DNA of 25,389 nt from Acholeplasmatales bacterium (GTDB taxonomy: Bacteria > Bacillota_I > Bacilli_A > Acholeplasmatales > Anaeroplasmataceae): NCBI GenBank assembly GCA_900767915.1, contig CAAGAX010000063.1, positions 1 to 25,389 on the forward strand, in the 5' to 3' direction. The position numbers were made by a program, and so were the translations under genes. Numbering within the stretch: the first letter of the stretch is position 1; each line of letters starts with the position of its first letter. Shown here in pieces: positions 14,368 through 22,089 of the stretch. The notes under the pieces are model-generated. The model ran no database searches and was not told the origin of the DNA. It worked only from the letters and a program-made list of their open reading frames with translations.

Positions 14368-14958
14368 ATGAAGTATATAATTACTATTGGTAGAGAATAT
14401 GGAAGTGGAGGTAGATTTATCGGTAGAATGGTAGCAGAAAAGCTTGGAATCGCATTTTATGATAATGAGCTTTTAGCTAAGGCTGCTGAGGAGTCTGGTT
14501 TAGCAGAGACTGTTTTTAAACATTACGATGAAAAAAAGGAAAGCTTTTTAGGTGCAAACATAGGTCTTTATTCTTATGATATGTCATTAGGTCAAAAGGT
14601 TTTCTTAGCTCAATTTGAAGCAATTAAAAGAATAGCCTTAAATGAATCATGTGTTATAGTAGGTAGATGTGCTGATTATGTTTTAAAGGATATGGATAAT
14701 GTTGCTAGTATATTTATATGTGCTCCTATGGAGGATAAGGTAAATAGAAGCATTAAGTATTATGGATTGCCTGAAGGAAAGGCCTCTCAAATGATTGAAA
14801 AGAAAAATAGATCTAGAAAGGGCTATTACAATTTCTATACTGATAGAGAATGGGGTAAAGCTAGTAACTATGATTTATGTATCAATTCAAAAATTGGAAT
14901 TGATGAAACTGTTAATGCGATTGTTGCCTATGTAAAAGGTAGATTTAATTTAGAATAA
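14368..14958 (+). CDS. Cytidylate kinase-like family protein
   Basis: The start is ATG 14368, 8 nt after AAGGAAGG; an in-frame GTG at 14359 falls inside the ribosome site and is not used. The 196-residue protein has the P-loop GREYGSGGRFIG near its N-terminus (residues 7-18), as in the cytidylate-kinase-like family (PF13189), and the Lid/NMP-like region VIVGRCADYVL with IFICAP. The C-terminal part contains KKNRSRKGYYNFYTDREWG, the conserved block of this family. True CMP kinases are near 220 residues and carry different substrate residues, so it is likely a paralogue of unknown substrate. It is transcribed alone, upstream of a strong terminator. Confidence 0.9.
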   Translation: MKYIITIGREYGSGGRFIGRMVAEKLGIAFYDNELLAKAAEESGLAETVFKHYDEKKESFLGANIGLYSYDMSLGQKVFLAQFEAIKRIALNESCVIVGRCADYVLKDMDNVASIFICAPMEDKVNRSIKYYGLPEGKASQMIEKKNRSRKGYYNFYTDREWGKASNYDLCINSKIGIDETVNAIVAYVKGRFNLE

Positions 14959-14967
14959 TAATTTTTT

Positions 14968-14998
14968 ATTCCTTACATTTTTGTAAGGAATATTTTTT
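14968..14998 (+). terminator. Terminator of the cytidylate-kinase-like gene
   Basis: A perfect 10-bp stem ATTCCTTACA (14968-14977) / TGTAAGGAAT (14982-14991) with a 4-T loop and a TTTTTT tail. Confidence 0.95.
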
Positions 14999-15010
14999 AA
15001 GAGGAAAAAG

Positions 15011-15454
15011 ATGGAAGTTAACTTTTTTGATCATTCAGTTAGTATTATAGGTATAAATAAAAATAATAATAATAATTATCTTATGATATGTGCTTGGACA
15101 ATGATGTGTGGTATAAATAAGCTATTGTCTTTAATAGGTTCTCAAAGTGAAACTGGTAAAAATATTAAAATTGGAGATATAGTTGGTATTTCAGTATTAA
15201 ATATTAATCAAGCTGCTTTAGCTTATAATATAGGAAATACTCATTCAAGTGAATGTGATAAGCTTTTTAATATTGATTATATAAATGATGATGGGGCTTT
15301 GTTAATAAAAAATTCTAAGTTTTTAATTAAAGCTAAGGTTATTGATATTATGCATTTAAAAGGAATTGAAAATGATAATTTAATATATTATGAGGTTATA
15401 AGCTTTCATGAAAACAAAGGATTATTCCTTCATCAAGGAGATATGAATGCTTAG
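15011..15454 (+). CDS. Flavin-reductase-like FMN-binding protein
   Basis: This 147-residue protein resembles the flavin reductase-like split-barrel family (PF01613). GDIVGISVLNINQAALA matches the strand-helix that contacts FMN, followed by NIGNTHSSECDKL, the usual (F/I)GxxxSxxxDK loop, and a C-terminal strand KGLFLHQGD. It is shorter than most family members and ends just after this strand. It overlaps the downstream Smr gene by 8 bp (15447-15454), so the two are coupled. AGAGG precedes the ATG. Enzymatic activity is not provable from sequence; it could be an FMN-binding reductase using NADH or another donor. Confidence 0.75.
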   Translation: MEVNFFDHSVSIIGINKNNNNNYLMICAWTMMCGINKLLSLIGSQSETGKNIKIGDIVGISVLNINQAALAYNIGNTHSSECDKLFNIDYINDDGALLIKNSKFLIKAKVIDIMHLKGIENDNLIYYEVISFHENKGLFLHQGDMNA

Positions 15455-15776
15455 AAGAGATATTCATTCTAATAATGAAACAGTAAGTGATGCATTGTAT
15501 GAACTAGAGGTTTCTATTAGAATGGTAAGACATGATAAGGATAAACTTTTATGCTTAGTGACTGGATATGGAAGTAAAGGTACATCTCATAAAATTAAAA
15601 CTGCAATTATTGAAAGATTAGATGAATTGAAATCTAAAAATCAAATTAAAGGTTATTTGATTGGTAGTGATCTTGATATATTTAATGTAAATTATCAAAG
15701 CTTTTCTCATAGATTTTCTATCCCTAAGGAAGATTTTAATAAAAGAAACCCTGGAATAATTTATATTGGAGTATAA
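15447..15776 (+). CDS. Smr-domain protein
   Basis: A 109-residue protein with the Smr domain: an N-terminal RRDIHSNNETVSDAL corresponds to the LDLHGxxxxEA motif, with the catalytic-type His at residue 7, and LVTGYGSKGTSHKIK corresponds to the (I/V)xGxG..G.LK motif near residues 37-52. Smr domains of MutS2 and ribosome-rescue proteins such as SmrB are nucleases. This stand-alone form lacks the canonical LDLHG leucines and has Asp-Ile-His, so activity is uncertain. It overlaps the flavin-reductase-like gene by 8 bp and is followed by a hairpin shared with the converging LOG gene. Confidence 0.75.
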   Translation: MLRRDIHSNNETVSDALYELEVSIRMVRHDKDKLLCLVTGYGSKGTSHKIKTAIIERLDELKSKNQIKGYLIGSDLDIFNVNYQSFSHRFSIPKEDFNKRNPGIIYIGV

Positions 15777-15799
15777 AAAAATGCTACAAAGTAGCATTC
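15774..15799 (-). terminator. Terminator between the Smr and LOG genes
   Basis: AATGCTAC (15780-15787) / GTAGCATT (15791-15798), 3-nt loop. Read on the minus strand it is followed by a TTTTTT run, so it mainly serves the LOG gene; it may also slow plus-strand transcription. Confidence 0.8.
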
Positions 15800-15802
15800 T
15801 AA

Positions 15803-16345
15803 TTAATATTTATAATTTTTAATATAATCTATTATATCATCAGAATCATCTAAAAATACACATAAATCTAAATTATCTTGACTCATAAAATTCTCATTTA
15901 CAGTATGTTCTAAAAATTCCTTCATTTTATCATAATAATTATTTATATTATATATAACTATAGGTCTATTATCTTGACCAAGACTTTTTAAAACTATCAA
16001 TTCAAAAAACTCTTCATAAGTACCTATTCCACCAGGAAGTACTATTGTAGCTTGAGATTTTTCTATTAATAGTTTTTTTCTTTCTCTCATAGTTTCAGTA
16101 AAAATAAATTCATCTGCATCCTTAACTAAAACACCAGGCTCATCAAAGAATTTAGGTGAAACTCCTATAGTATAAGCATTTTTAGCTTTAGCTCCACGAT
16201 AAGAAGAACCCATTAATCCAGTTTCTCCACCACCGAATATAAATCCAAAGCCGTTTTCTCCAATTTTTTCACCTAATTCATAGGCTTTATCATAATAAAT
16301 TTTATCTAAAGTAGTACTTGAAGCACCATAACAGCATATTATCAT
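15803..16345 (-). CDS. LOG family protein (nucleotide 5'-monophosphate phosphoribohydrolase type)
   Basis: A 180-residue member of the LOG/TIGR00730 family, which hydrolyses nucleoside 5'-monophosphates to base and ribose phosphate; plant homologues activate cytokinin. The two diagnostic motifs are present: GGGETGLMG at residues 38-46 and PGGIGTYEE at 104-112, with the ERK arginine region (MRERK, 86-90) between them. Bacterial members often act as generic nucleotide-cleaving enzymes, so the physiological substrate is unknown. The start is chosen because AGAGGT lies 8 nt upstream on the minus strand and a -10 hexamer lies further up. It is the only protein gene on the minus strand in the intact host part. 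Confidence 0.9.
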   Translation of the reverse strand: MIICCYGASSTTLDKIYYDKAYELGEKIGENGFGFIFGGGETGLMGSSYRGAKAKNAYTIGVSPKFFDEPGVLVKDADEFIFTETMRERKKLLIEKSQATIVLPGGIGTYEEFFELIVLKSLGQDNRPIVIYNINNYYDKMKEFLEHTVNENFMSQDNLDLCVFLDDSDDIIDYIKNYKY

Positions 16346-16363
16346 TTTTTTTACCTCTTTAGT

Positions 16364-16369
16364 ATTATA
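16364..16369 (-). promoter_or_regulatory. -10 box of the LOG gene promoter
   Basis: TATAAT on the minus strand about 18 bp upstream of the ATG. No strong -35 at the right distance; an alternative TAGATT lies 17 bp further. Confidence 0.45.
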
Positions 16370-16439
16370 TCAAAATCTATTTTTCAAATCTAGTATTAAA
16401 AAAAATAAATAAAAAAATGTAGTTTAATTTTTTTTCCTA

Positions 16440-16460
16440 TGATATAATACCAAAGGTATT
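16440..16460 (+). promoter_or_regulatory. Extended -10 promoter of yfmM with a palindrome at the start site
   Basis: TGATATAAT (-10 TATAAT 16443-16448). A perfect inverted repeat AATACC-AAA-GGTATT (16446-16460) begins inside the -10 and covers the likely transcription start, so it may be an operator or a 5' mRNA hairpin. Confidence 0.6.
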
Positions 16461-16485
16461 AAAATATTAAATTTAAGGAGTAATT

Positions 16486-18039
16486 ATGAGCGTATTAAAG
16501 TGTACTGATGTATCATTTTCATTTGGAAATAGAGTTATATTAGAAAATGCCTCTTTTGTTATGCAAAAAGGAGAGCATATTGGACTTATTGGATTAAATG
16601 GAGAAGGAAAATCAACATTTATTAAAATGATTACAGGAGAATTAACTCCAGATAACGGAAAAATTGAATGGTGTAAAAGAATTACAACTGGATATTTAGA
16701 TCAATACACTTCTTTATCTAAAGGTAAAACTATAAGAGAGGTATTAAGAGAAGCATTCCAGCATATGTATGATTTAGAAGCTGAAATGAATGAGCTATAT
16801 AATAAAATGTGTGATTGCACAGAAGAGGAAATGCAGGGATATTTAGAGGATACAGGTGAAATTCAATCTGAACTTGAATCATCTGGATTCTATACATTAG
16901 ATAGCAAAATAGAGGAAGTAGCAAACGGCTTAGGCTTAGGGGCAATCGGACTTGATCATGATGTATCTAATTTAAGTGGTGGTCAACGTAGTAAGGTTTT
17001 ATTAACAAAGCTTATTTTAGCACAGCCTATGATATTAATATTAGATGAGCCTACTAACTTTTTAGATGAAGAGCAAATTCATTGGCTTGAGGATTATTTA
17101 TCTAATTATGAAAATGCCTTTTTACTTGTATCTCATGATGTTTCCTTCTTAAATAAGGTTGTTAATGTTATTTATCATATGGATGATGGTACATTGACTA
17201 GATATACTGGTAATTATGATAGCTATATGCAAATGTATGAGTTAAAAAAACGTCAACAAAATATGGCTTATGAACGTCAACAAAAGGAAATTAAAGCTTT
17301 AGAAACCTTTATTGCTAAAAATAAAGCAAGAGTAGCTACTACTGATTTAGCTAAATCTCGTCAAAGAAGATTAGATAAAATGGAGATTATCGATAAAGCA
17401 AAAGAGGTTATTAAGCCTACATTTAAATTTAAAGAATGTGGTGCATCAGGTAAATTTGTATTTACTGCAAATGATTTAGTAATTGGATATAATGAGCCTT
17501 TATCTTCTAAGATTAATTTTGTAATTGAACGTGGACAAAAGGTAGTTATTAAAGGAGCTAATGGTATTGGTAAATCAACTCTTTTAAAGACTTTATTAGG
17601 AATTATTCCTCCATTATCTGGTGAATGTAAGCTTGATTATAATATTCATTATGGTTATTTTCAGCAGGAAGAGGAATATTCAAAGAATTCAGCATTAGAA
17701 GAAATTTGGAATATGTATCCTTCAATGACTAATGCTGAGGTTAGAGGTGCTTTAGCCTCTTGTGGTTTAACTAAGGATAAAATTGAATCATTAATGATGG
17801 TATTATCAGGAGGAGAAGCAGCAAAGGTTCGTTTATGTAAAATAATGCTACAGGAATGTAATACTTTAGTGCTTGATGAACCCACAAATCATTTAGATGT
17901 TTATGCAAAGGATTCTTTAAAGGAAGCAATAAAATCCTTTAAGGGAACTGTGGTTTTAGTTTGTCATGAGGCTGATTTTTATCAGGATATCGCAACTAAT
18001 ATTTTTGATGCTGAAAAGTGGACTACGAAGATTCTATAG
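16486..18039 (+). CDS. yfmM: ABC-F family ATPase, YfmM type
   Basis: A 517-residue protein with two ABC ATPase domains and no membrane segments, the ABC-F layout. First domain: Walker A GLNGEGKST (36-44), signature LSGGQ (163-167), Walker B with DEPTN near 184-190. Second domain: Walker A GANGIGKST from about 357, signature LSGGE near 440, Walker B LVLDEPTNHLD near 463. It matches B. subtilis YfmM closely over its length, including the MSVLK... start, the KARVxTxxLAKSRQRRLDKM linker and the WTTKIL end. ABC-F proteins bind the ribosomal E site and relieve stalls or give antibiotic resistance; YfmM's exact role is not established. The stop TAG lies 9 bp from the next ATG, whose AGGAGG overlaps the end, so it is cotranscribed with the methyltransferase. 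Confidence 0.92.
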   Translation: MSVLKCTDVSFSFGNRVILENASFVMQKGEHIGLIGLNGEGKSTFIKMITGELTPDNGKIEWCKRITTGYLDQYTSLSKGKTIREVLREAFQHMYDLEAEMNELYNKMCDCTEEEMQGYLEDTGEIQSELESSGFYTLDSKIEEVANGLGLGAIGLDHDVSNLSGGQRSKVLLTKLILAQPMILILDEPTNFLDEEQIHWLEDYLSNYENAFLLVSHDVSFLNKVVNVIYHMDDGTLTRYTGNYDSYMQMYELKKRQQNMAYERQQKEIKALETFIAKNKARVATTDLAKSRQRRLDKMEIIDKAKEVIKPTFKFKECGASGKFVFTANDLVIGYNEPLSSKINFVIERGQKVVIKGANGIGKSTLLKTLLGIIPPLSGECKLDYNIHYGYFQQEEEYSKNSALEEIWNMYPSMTNAEVRGALASCGLTKDKIESLMMVLSGGEAAKVRLCKIMLQECNTLVLDEPTNHLDVYAKDSLKEAIKSFKGTVVLVCHEADFYQDIATNIFDAEKWTTKIL

Positions 18040-18048
18040 GAGGTTATC

Positions 18049-19371
18049 ATGAAGGAATACAAGAATGTTAAGGTTGGTTATATTCCAGATTGTGAAATTG
18101 AATATAATAAAAAGAAATACTTAATTCATGATGTTATTGATGGTGAAGATATTTTAGTTGATACAGATAAGAATTACCCTGTATTATCTAAGGTTACTAA
18201 GCCTAGTGAATATAGAATTAAGGATGGATGTCCTTATCAAAAGGAATGTGGAGGATGTCAATTTATGCATACCTCATATGAATATGAGCTTAAGCTAAAA
18301 AAAGATTATATTAATGATTTATTTAAGTCATTTCATTTGAAGAATGAAATAGAAATTGTTCCAATGCATAATCCTTATCATTATCGTAATAAATGTCAAA
18401 TGACTTATAAGCTTTCTAAGTCAAAGCATGTAGCCTGTGGATTATATGAGGAATATTCTCATCGTATTGTTACAATTTCTGATTGTATGTTACAAGCTAC
18501 TCATGCTAATGAGGTTATAAAAGCTTTAAATCAAATATTGACTAAAAATAAAATTACTCCTTATGATGAAAAATCAAGAACAGGAGTGTTAAGACATATC
18601 TATATTCGTTATGGCTTTAATTCTAAAGAAACAATGCTTGTTTTAGTTACTAATGGAGAAATGTTCCCTGGTAGAGGAAATGTTGTAAAGGATATAAATA
18701 AAGCTAATTTAGGTATTACAACAATTGTTCAAAATTATAATTCAAGAGATACCTCTATTGTTATGGGAGATAGAGAAAAGGTTTTGATGGGACCAGGCTT
18801 TATTTATGAAATGGTTGGAGATTTTAAATTTAAAATTTCTGCTAAATCATTCTTCCAGGTTAATACAGTAGGTATGAAGAAGCTTTATGATTTAGCTCTA
18901 TCTAAATCAGGTATTACTAAAAATGATATAGTAATTGATGCCTATTGTGGTGTAGGAACTATTTCTATTTTCGCATCTAAATTTGCAAAACAGGTAATTG
19001 GAGTAGAATTAAATAAAGATGCAATAAAGGATGCAAATATTAATGCAAAGCTAAATAAGATTACAAATATTGAATTTATACAGGATGATGCGACTAATTT
19101 TATGACACATTTAGCTAAAGCAAGAACAAAAATAGATGTTGTTATTATGGATCCACCTAGAGATGGTTCTACAAAGCAATTTATTAATGCTATAGGTTAT
19201 TTAAAGCCAAGAAGAGTTGTTTATATTAGCTGTGATCCTAGAACTCTTAAAAGAGATTTATATACATTCTTTGATAATGATTATTTATTAAATAGTATTG
19301 ACGCAGTAGATATGTTTGCGAGAACTACACATGTTGAGACGGTAGTATTGATGTCAAGGAAAGAGAAATAA
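18049..19371 (+). CDS. 23S rRNA (uracil-5-)-methyltransferase, RlmD/TrmA type
   Basis: A 440-residue class I SAM-dependent m5U methyltransferase of the RlmD/RlmCD family. It has an N-terminal short TRAM-like part (about 1-55), then an Fe-S region with Cys61, Cys67, Cys70 and Cys146 (CPYQKECGGC and SDCML), as in RumA. The methyltransferase domain holds the SAM-binding DAYCGVGTISIF at 297-308 and the catalytic loop DPPRDGSTKQF; the nucleophile is Cys395 in YISCDPRTLKRDLYTF. The FFQVNT motif is conserved. It is cotranscribed after yfmM, two ribosome-related genes in one unit. It ends five bases before the hairpin and foreign-looking DNA begin, so it may be the right-hand limit of the conserved chromosome segment. 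Confidence 0.93.
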   Translation: MKEYKNVKVGYIPDCEIEYNKKKYLIHDVIDGEDILVDTDKNYPVLSKVTKPSEYRIKDGCPYQKECGGCQFMHTSYEYELKLKKDYINDLFKSFHLKNEIEIVPMHNPYHYRNKCQMTYKLSKSKHVACGLYEEYSHRIVTISDCMLQATHANEVIKALNQILTKNKITPYDEKSRTGVLRHIYIRYGFNSKETMLVLVTNGEMFPGRGNVVKDINKANLGITTIVQNYNSRDTSIVMGDREKVLMGPGFIYEMVGDFKFKISAKSFFQVNTVGMKKLYDLALSKSGITKNDIVIDAYCGVGTISIFASKFAKQVIGVELNKDAIKDANINAKLNKITNIEFIQDDATNFMTHLAKARTKIDVVIMDPPRDGSTKQFINAIGYLKPRRVVYISCDPRTLKRDLYTFFDNDYLLNSIDAVDMFARTTHVETVVLMSRKEK

Positions 19372-19392
19372 GTGCCAGAAAGCGGCGTTTTT

Positions 19393-19450
19393 CCGAGCTT
19401 TTTGCGAGGTGAGCATCATCAGAGGAGCCTTGCGAAAAGCTCGGTTTTCT
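19393..19450. terminator. Long hairpin with 17-bp stem at the start of the foreign region
   Basis: CCGAGCTTTTTGCGAGG (19393-19409) pairs with the 17 nt at 19428-19444 with two G-U pairs; loop of 18 nt; T-rich tail. It is more GC-rich than host terminators here and would stop transcription coming from the methyltransferase gene. Confidence 0.8.
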
Positions 19451-19480
19451 CATATGGAAACATATCTACCGTAAAATGTG

Positions 19481-19537
19481 TGTCAGGTTGTAACCTCGGA
19501 TTAGATGTCACGATTTGAGACAGTGGATTAGATGTCA
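19481..19537. repeat. Short repeats resembling an IS21-type transposon end
   Basis: GGATTAGATGTCA occurs at 19498-19510 and 19525-19537 (27-bp period), TGTCA also at 19481, and AGGTTGTAACCT (19485-19496) is a palindrome. A variant AGATGACA lies near 19625-19633. Several short copies of one motif near TGT-type ends is a known IS21-family layout, but no transposase gene is present. Confidence 0.35.
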
Positions 19538-19646
19538 GGTATTTTGGGATGATTTTTGAAAAACGAAAATGGATGACAACCAATCCTGTAACTCGACCAT
19601 TTTGGGAGTTTGCAGGCAGTAGAATAGATGACAGAGGAGATAGTGC

Positions 19647-20078
19647 ATGAAAACAAAGAAAATTGTTATAAAAAGCACATCTTGATTTTACCCTGTAGAT
19701 TATGCTTATAACGATAAATTGACTATAACAGCTAATTCTATCGCGTATGAATATAAGCCTTATCTTGAGATTGACAATTCGCTCAATATGCGCAGGAAGT
19801 GGTCATATAAAACGACGAACAGTATTTTCAGCTCGGCGTTTGAGAAGATCGCTGTAGCTGTTGATGAGATATTAAGTCGCGATCAAGAGGCTATGTATTG
19901 CGACAGTGGCAATATAGATTTTATCGTTACATATGATGATGGAAATAAGATGGTGCGTGAATTTGGAGTGCCGGCTGATGAATTTGCGAATTGCTTCAAA
20001 ATCATCAGGGAAATTATTCCGGTGACTGAGGATGTCCCCGAGGCAATCAGAATTAGTGAAGATTGTGATGATGAGTAA
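19647..20078 (+). pseudogene. Small protein gene with in-frame TGA at codon 13
   Basis: A strong ribosome site (AGAGGAGATA) precedes ATG 19647. The frame reads MKTKKIVIKSTS, then TGA at 19683-19685, then FYPVDYAYNDKLTITANSIAYEY and on to TAA at 20076-20078. The part after the stop is a well-formed 130-residue reading frame (KWSYKTTNSIF, YDDGNKMVREFGVPADEF, VPEAIRISEDCDDE) with higher GC than host genes. I do not recognise a named family. A start at TTG 19719 would also remove the N-terminal strand, so the nonsense codon is the simpler reading. It is followed after 47 bp by the diguanylate cyclase gene. Confidence 0.6.
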
Positions 20079-20125
20079 GGCCTCGCGAAAAATACAAATG
20101 CTATAAAGAAAGAAGGATATTTACG

Positions 20126-21202
20126 ATGAATAAACTTATGGATTGGATGAAAGGAAAATTCATGAAATATCATATTTCGGATAAGGAATATGATATGATT
20201 CAAAAAGATATGCAGGAGGAGAACAGAAACAGTTTGTTGTTCTTCTCCGTGATCACGATATTGTTTCTGTTTGTTATGCTTTTAATTTCTTTTTATTCTC
20301 CTGTGTTTGTAAGATTTAGATCAGCTTATATACTACTGATGCTTGTAGCTGTGCTTATATTGGCAGGTACATATATGAGCAAAAATAAGAATCCGGCAAT
20401 ATTACTTTTTGATATGTATGCTTTTGAAATCATACTGTATGTATTTGCCGTCATCTTAGGTGCGGTCGCTCAGCCAAAGGAACAAGCGGTATCTGTGGTT
20501 GCTTTTTTGCTTACGGTGCCGCTCCTTTTTACAGACAAGCCTCTTCGAATGATTTGTAGTATTGGCTTTGGTGTTGTTCTTTTTATCCTCATAGCGATAA
20601 AGGTCAAAGACGAGTCCGTGCTTTTTGTTGACATTGTTGATGTTGTAGTTTTTGGTATTTTAGGAGCCATCCTGGGCACCTATGCAATGAAAGTGAAATG
20701 CCAGAGATTACTGTTTGCCCGTAAGGTTGCGATATTAAGCGAAACAGATATGTTAACAGGTCTGCGAAATCGTAATGCCTATGAGCAAAGGCTACACGAT
20801 TATGCATCACTGGAAAATTGTGAAATCGCAAGTGTTTATGTAGATGTGAATGGGCTTCATGAAATCAATAATACAAAAGGACATGCCGCAGGAGATCAGA
20901 TGCTTCGTTATGTAGGAAGAACCATACAGCATGAATTTGGTGAAATGAATTCATTTCGTATAGGCGGTGATGAGTTTGTCGTTTTGCTTACCGATGAATC
21001 AGAAGATAGGATAAGAGCGAAAATTGAGCAAATAAGAAAACAGTTCGAAAAAGAATCTTATCATGCTTCTATAGGATGTTCTGTTGGGAACACATCAGAT
21101 AAAAATATATCATCCTTGATTGTTGAAGCGGAAAAACGAATGTATGAAGATAAACGATTGTATTATCAGAAAAGTGGCATAGATCGAAGACCAAGAATAT
21201 AG
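20126..21202 (+). CDS. Membrane diguanylate cyclase (GGDEF domain)
   Basis: A 358-residue protein. Residues 1-35 are cytoplasmic, about six transmembrane segments span 37-195 (SLLFFSVITILFLFVMLLI to VFGILGAILGTYAM), and the GGDEF domain covers about 200-355. The catalytic loop is RIGGDEF with GGDEF at 280-284, preceded by TDMLTGLRNRNAYEQRL and DVNGLHEINNTKGHAAGD, both typical. There is no RxxD inhibitory site at its usual place before the loop. It would make cyclic di-GMP. Base composition and codon use (more GC, GCG, CGT, GTC) differ from the host genes. It is intact, transcribed alone after the TGA-broken gene, with AAAGAAGGATAT before its ATG. It is probably part of the mobile cargo. Confidence 0.9.
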   Translation: MNKLMDWMKGKFMKYHISDKEYDMIQKDMQEENRNSLLFFSVITILFLFVMLLISFYSPVFVRFRSAYILLMLVAVLILAGTYMSKNKNPAILLFDMYAFEIILYVFAVILGAVAQPKEQAVSVVAFLLTVPLLFTDKPLRMICSIGFGVVLFILIAIKVKDESVLFVDIVDVVVFGILGAILGTYAMKVKCQRLLFARKVAILSETDMLTGLRNRNAYEQRLHDYASLENCEIASVYVDVNGLHEINNTKGHAAGDQMLRYVGRTIQHEFGEMNSFRIGGDEFVVLLTDESEDRIRAKIEQIRKQFEKESYHASIGCSVGNTSDKNISSLIVEAEKRMYEDKRLYYQKSGIDRRPRI

Positions 21203-21249
21203 TTGCGTAAGCCACATTGTCAGCTTTTTTGTGTGGTGTGAGCAATGAG

Positions 21250-21285
21250 AACCCTCCCGGTCAGTCAAGGTCGAGAGGGTTTTGT
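21250..21285. terminator. Terminator-like hairpin between the cyclase and recombinase remnant
   Basis: AACCCTC (21250-21256) / GAGGGTT (21275-21281) with an 18-nt loop and a TTTT tail; on the minus strand it follows the recombinase remnant's stop by about 13 bp, so it fits either gene. Confidence 0.6.
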
Positions 21286-21297
21286 GCGTCTGCGGGA

Positions 21298-21780
21298 TTA
21301 TCCTTCAATCTCAATTTTTAGTCCGGACTTAAGCTCCACAGTGAAGTGGTCCTCTCAGACGATGATCCGCTCAAGCCAGCGCTTTACCAAGGCCACGTCG
21401 AAGGCTTCCAGGTGTGAGGGCTGCTGCTTGATGAAATCCTGTAGTTTATTGATGCGGGCAATTTGTGCATCCCTGGCAGCAGTGTCAACCATGCATTTTT
21501 CTCGCTGTTCCCGGAGTTTGAAGATCTCGTTTGCAATCTCATCATAGACCTCTTTGCTATTGGCCTTTTTGAGAAGCTCTTTTTGAAGCTCCTGCAGTTT
21601 TTCGTTAATGCCATCAGCGGTATTTTGCTGAGCACTACGGATCACCTTTGCAATGTTCTGCTGGAGCTGCGCCTGTTAGGTGGACTTATCATCAAGGAGC
21701 GTGTTGATAGCCTGAACTACCACATTCTTCAATATCGTCTCATTGACGGTTCTTGCGTGGCATTCTGTTATTCGCCACTT
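21298..21780 (-). pseudogene. C-terminal remnant of a large serine recombinase (TnpX/Tn4451 type)
   Basis: On the minus strand one frame reads TECHARTVNETILKNVV, QAINTLLDD, then (after an in-frame TAA at 21676-21678) an amphipathic coiled coil with KVIRSAQQNTADG, KLQELQKELLKKANS and LREQREK, then FDVALVKRWLERIIV, an in-frame TGA at 21355-21357, and EDHFTVELKSGLKIEIEG before the true stop at 21298-21300. This order is the C-terminal end of large serine recombinases of Tn4451/TnpX type, which carry a coiled coil and the (Y/W)ExxFTVEFKSG strand. Two nonsense codons and the loss of the catalytic domain show it is dead. It is cut off at about 21780 by AT-rich sequence. Confidence 0.75.
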
Positions 21781-21822
21781 TATATAAGATTAATTTAATA
21801 TATGATATTCAAAATAAATAAG

Positions 21823-21880
21823 GGTATAAGCTATAACAATGTGACTATATCTTAGTCAAGACTATTTAGCTTATACCTTT
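21823..21880. terminator. Nested inverted repeat downstream of the recombinase junction
   Basis: GGTATAAGCTA (21823-21833) / TAGCTTATACC (21867-21877), with an inner TGACTA / TAGTCA pair (21842-21847 / 21853-21858) in the loop and a short T tail. It could be a terminator in either direction or an element end. Confidence 0.4.
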
Positions 21881-21907
21881 ATCATTTATAATTAAAACAA
21901 AAAAATA

Positions 21908-21941
21908 GTTAAAGTACTCCCTGGAAAGAAACGACTTTAAC
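21908..21941. repeat. Inverted repeat GTTAAAGT / ACTTTAAC upstream of a truncated ORF
   Basis: 8-bp perfect arms at 21908-21915 and 21934-21941 with an 18-nt loop; may be an mRNA hairpin or regulator site. Nothing else of note in 21781-21963 besides the nested repeat. Confidence 0.4.
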
Positions 21942-21963
21942 CATTACAAAAAAAGGCGATAAT

Positions 21964-22089
21964 ATGCTAACATTTAATTTAAAAGATTTCAAGATAGATA
22001 TTGATAATTATAATAATTTTGTAGCAAATTTAGAAGTTAAGACCTTGGTATGTCCTAATTGTAATGCTTCCATTAATGAATGTAGGTGA
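21964..22089 (+). CDS. 41-aa ORF, likely the N-terminal stub of a truncated gene
   Basis: ATG 21964 after AAAAAGGCGAT reads MLTFNLKDFKIDIDNYNNF, then CPNC near residues 30-33 and a TGA at 22087-22089. The CPNC pair suggests the beginning of a zinc ribbon. Its 3' part overlaps the SseB-like frame in another register, as expected when two unrelated gene fragments are joined. Unrecognised. Confidence 0.4.
   Translation: MLTFNLKDFKIDIDNYNNFVANLEVKTLVCPNCNASINECR

Noticed and set aside
16730..17885. Minus-strand ORFs inside yfmM
   Set aside because: Shadows of a well-conserved ABC-F gene.
21245..21798. Plus-strand ORFs over the recombinase remnant
   Set aside because: The minus-strand translation gives a coherent family match; the plus-strand ones are shadows.
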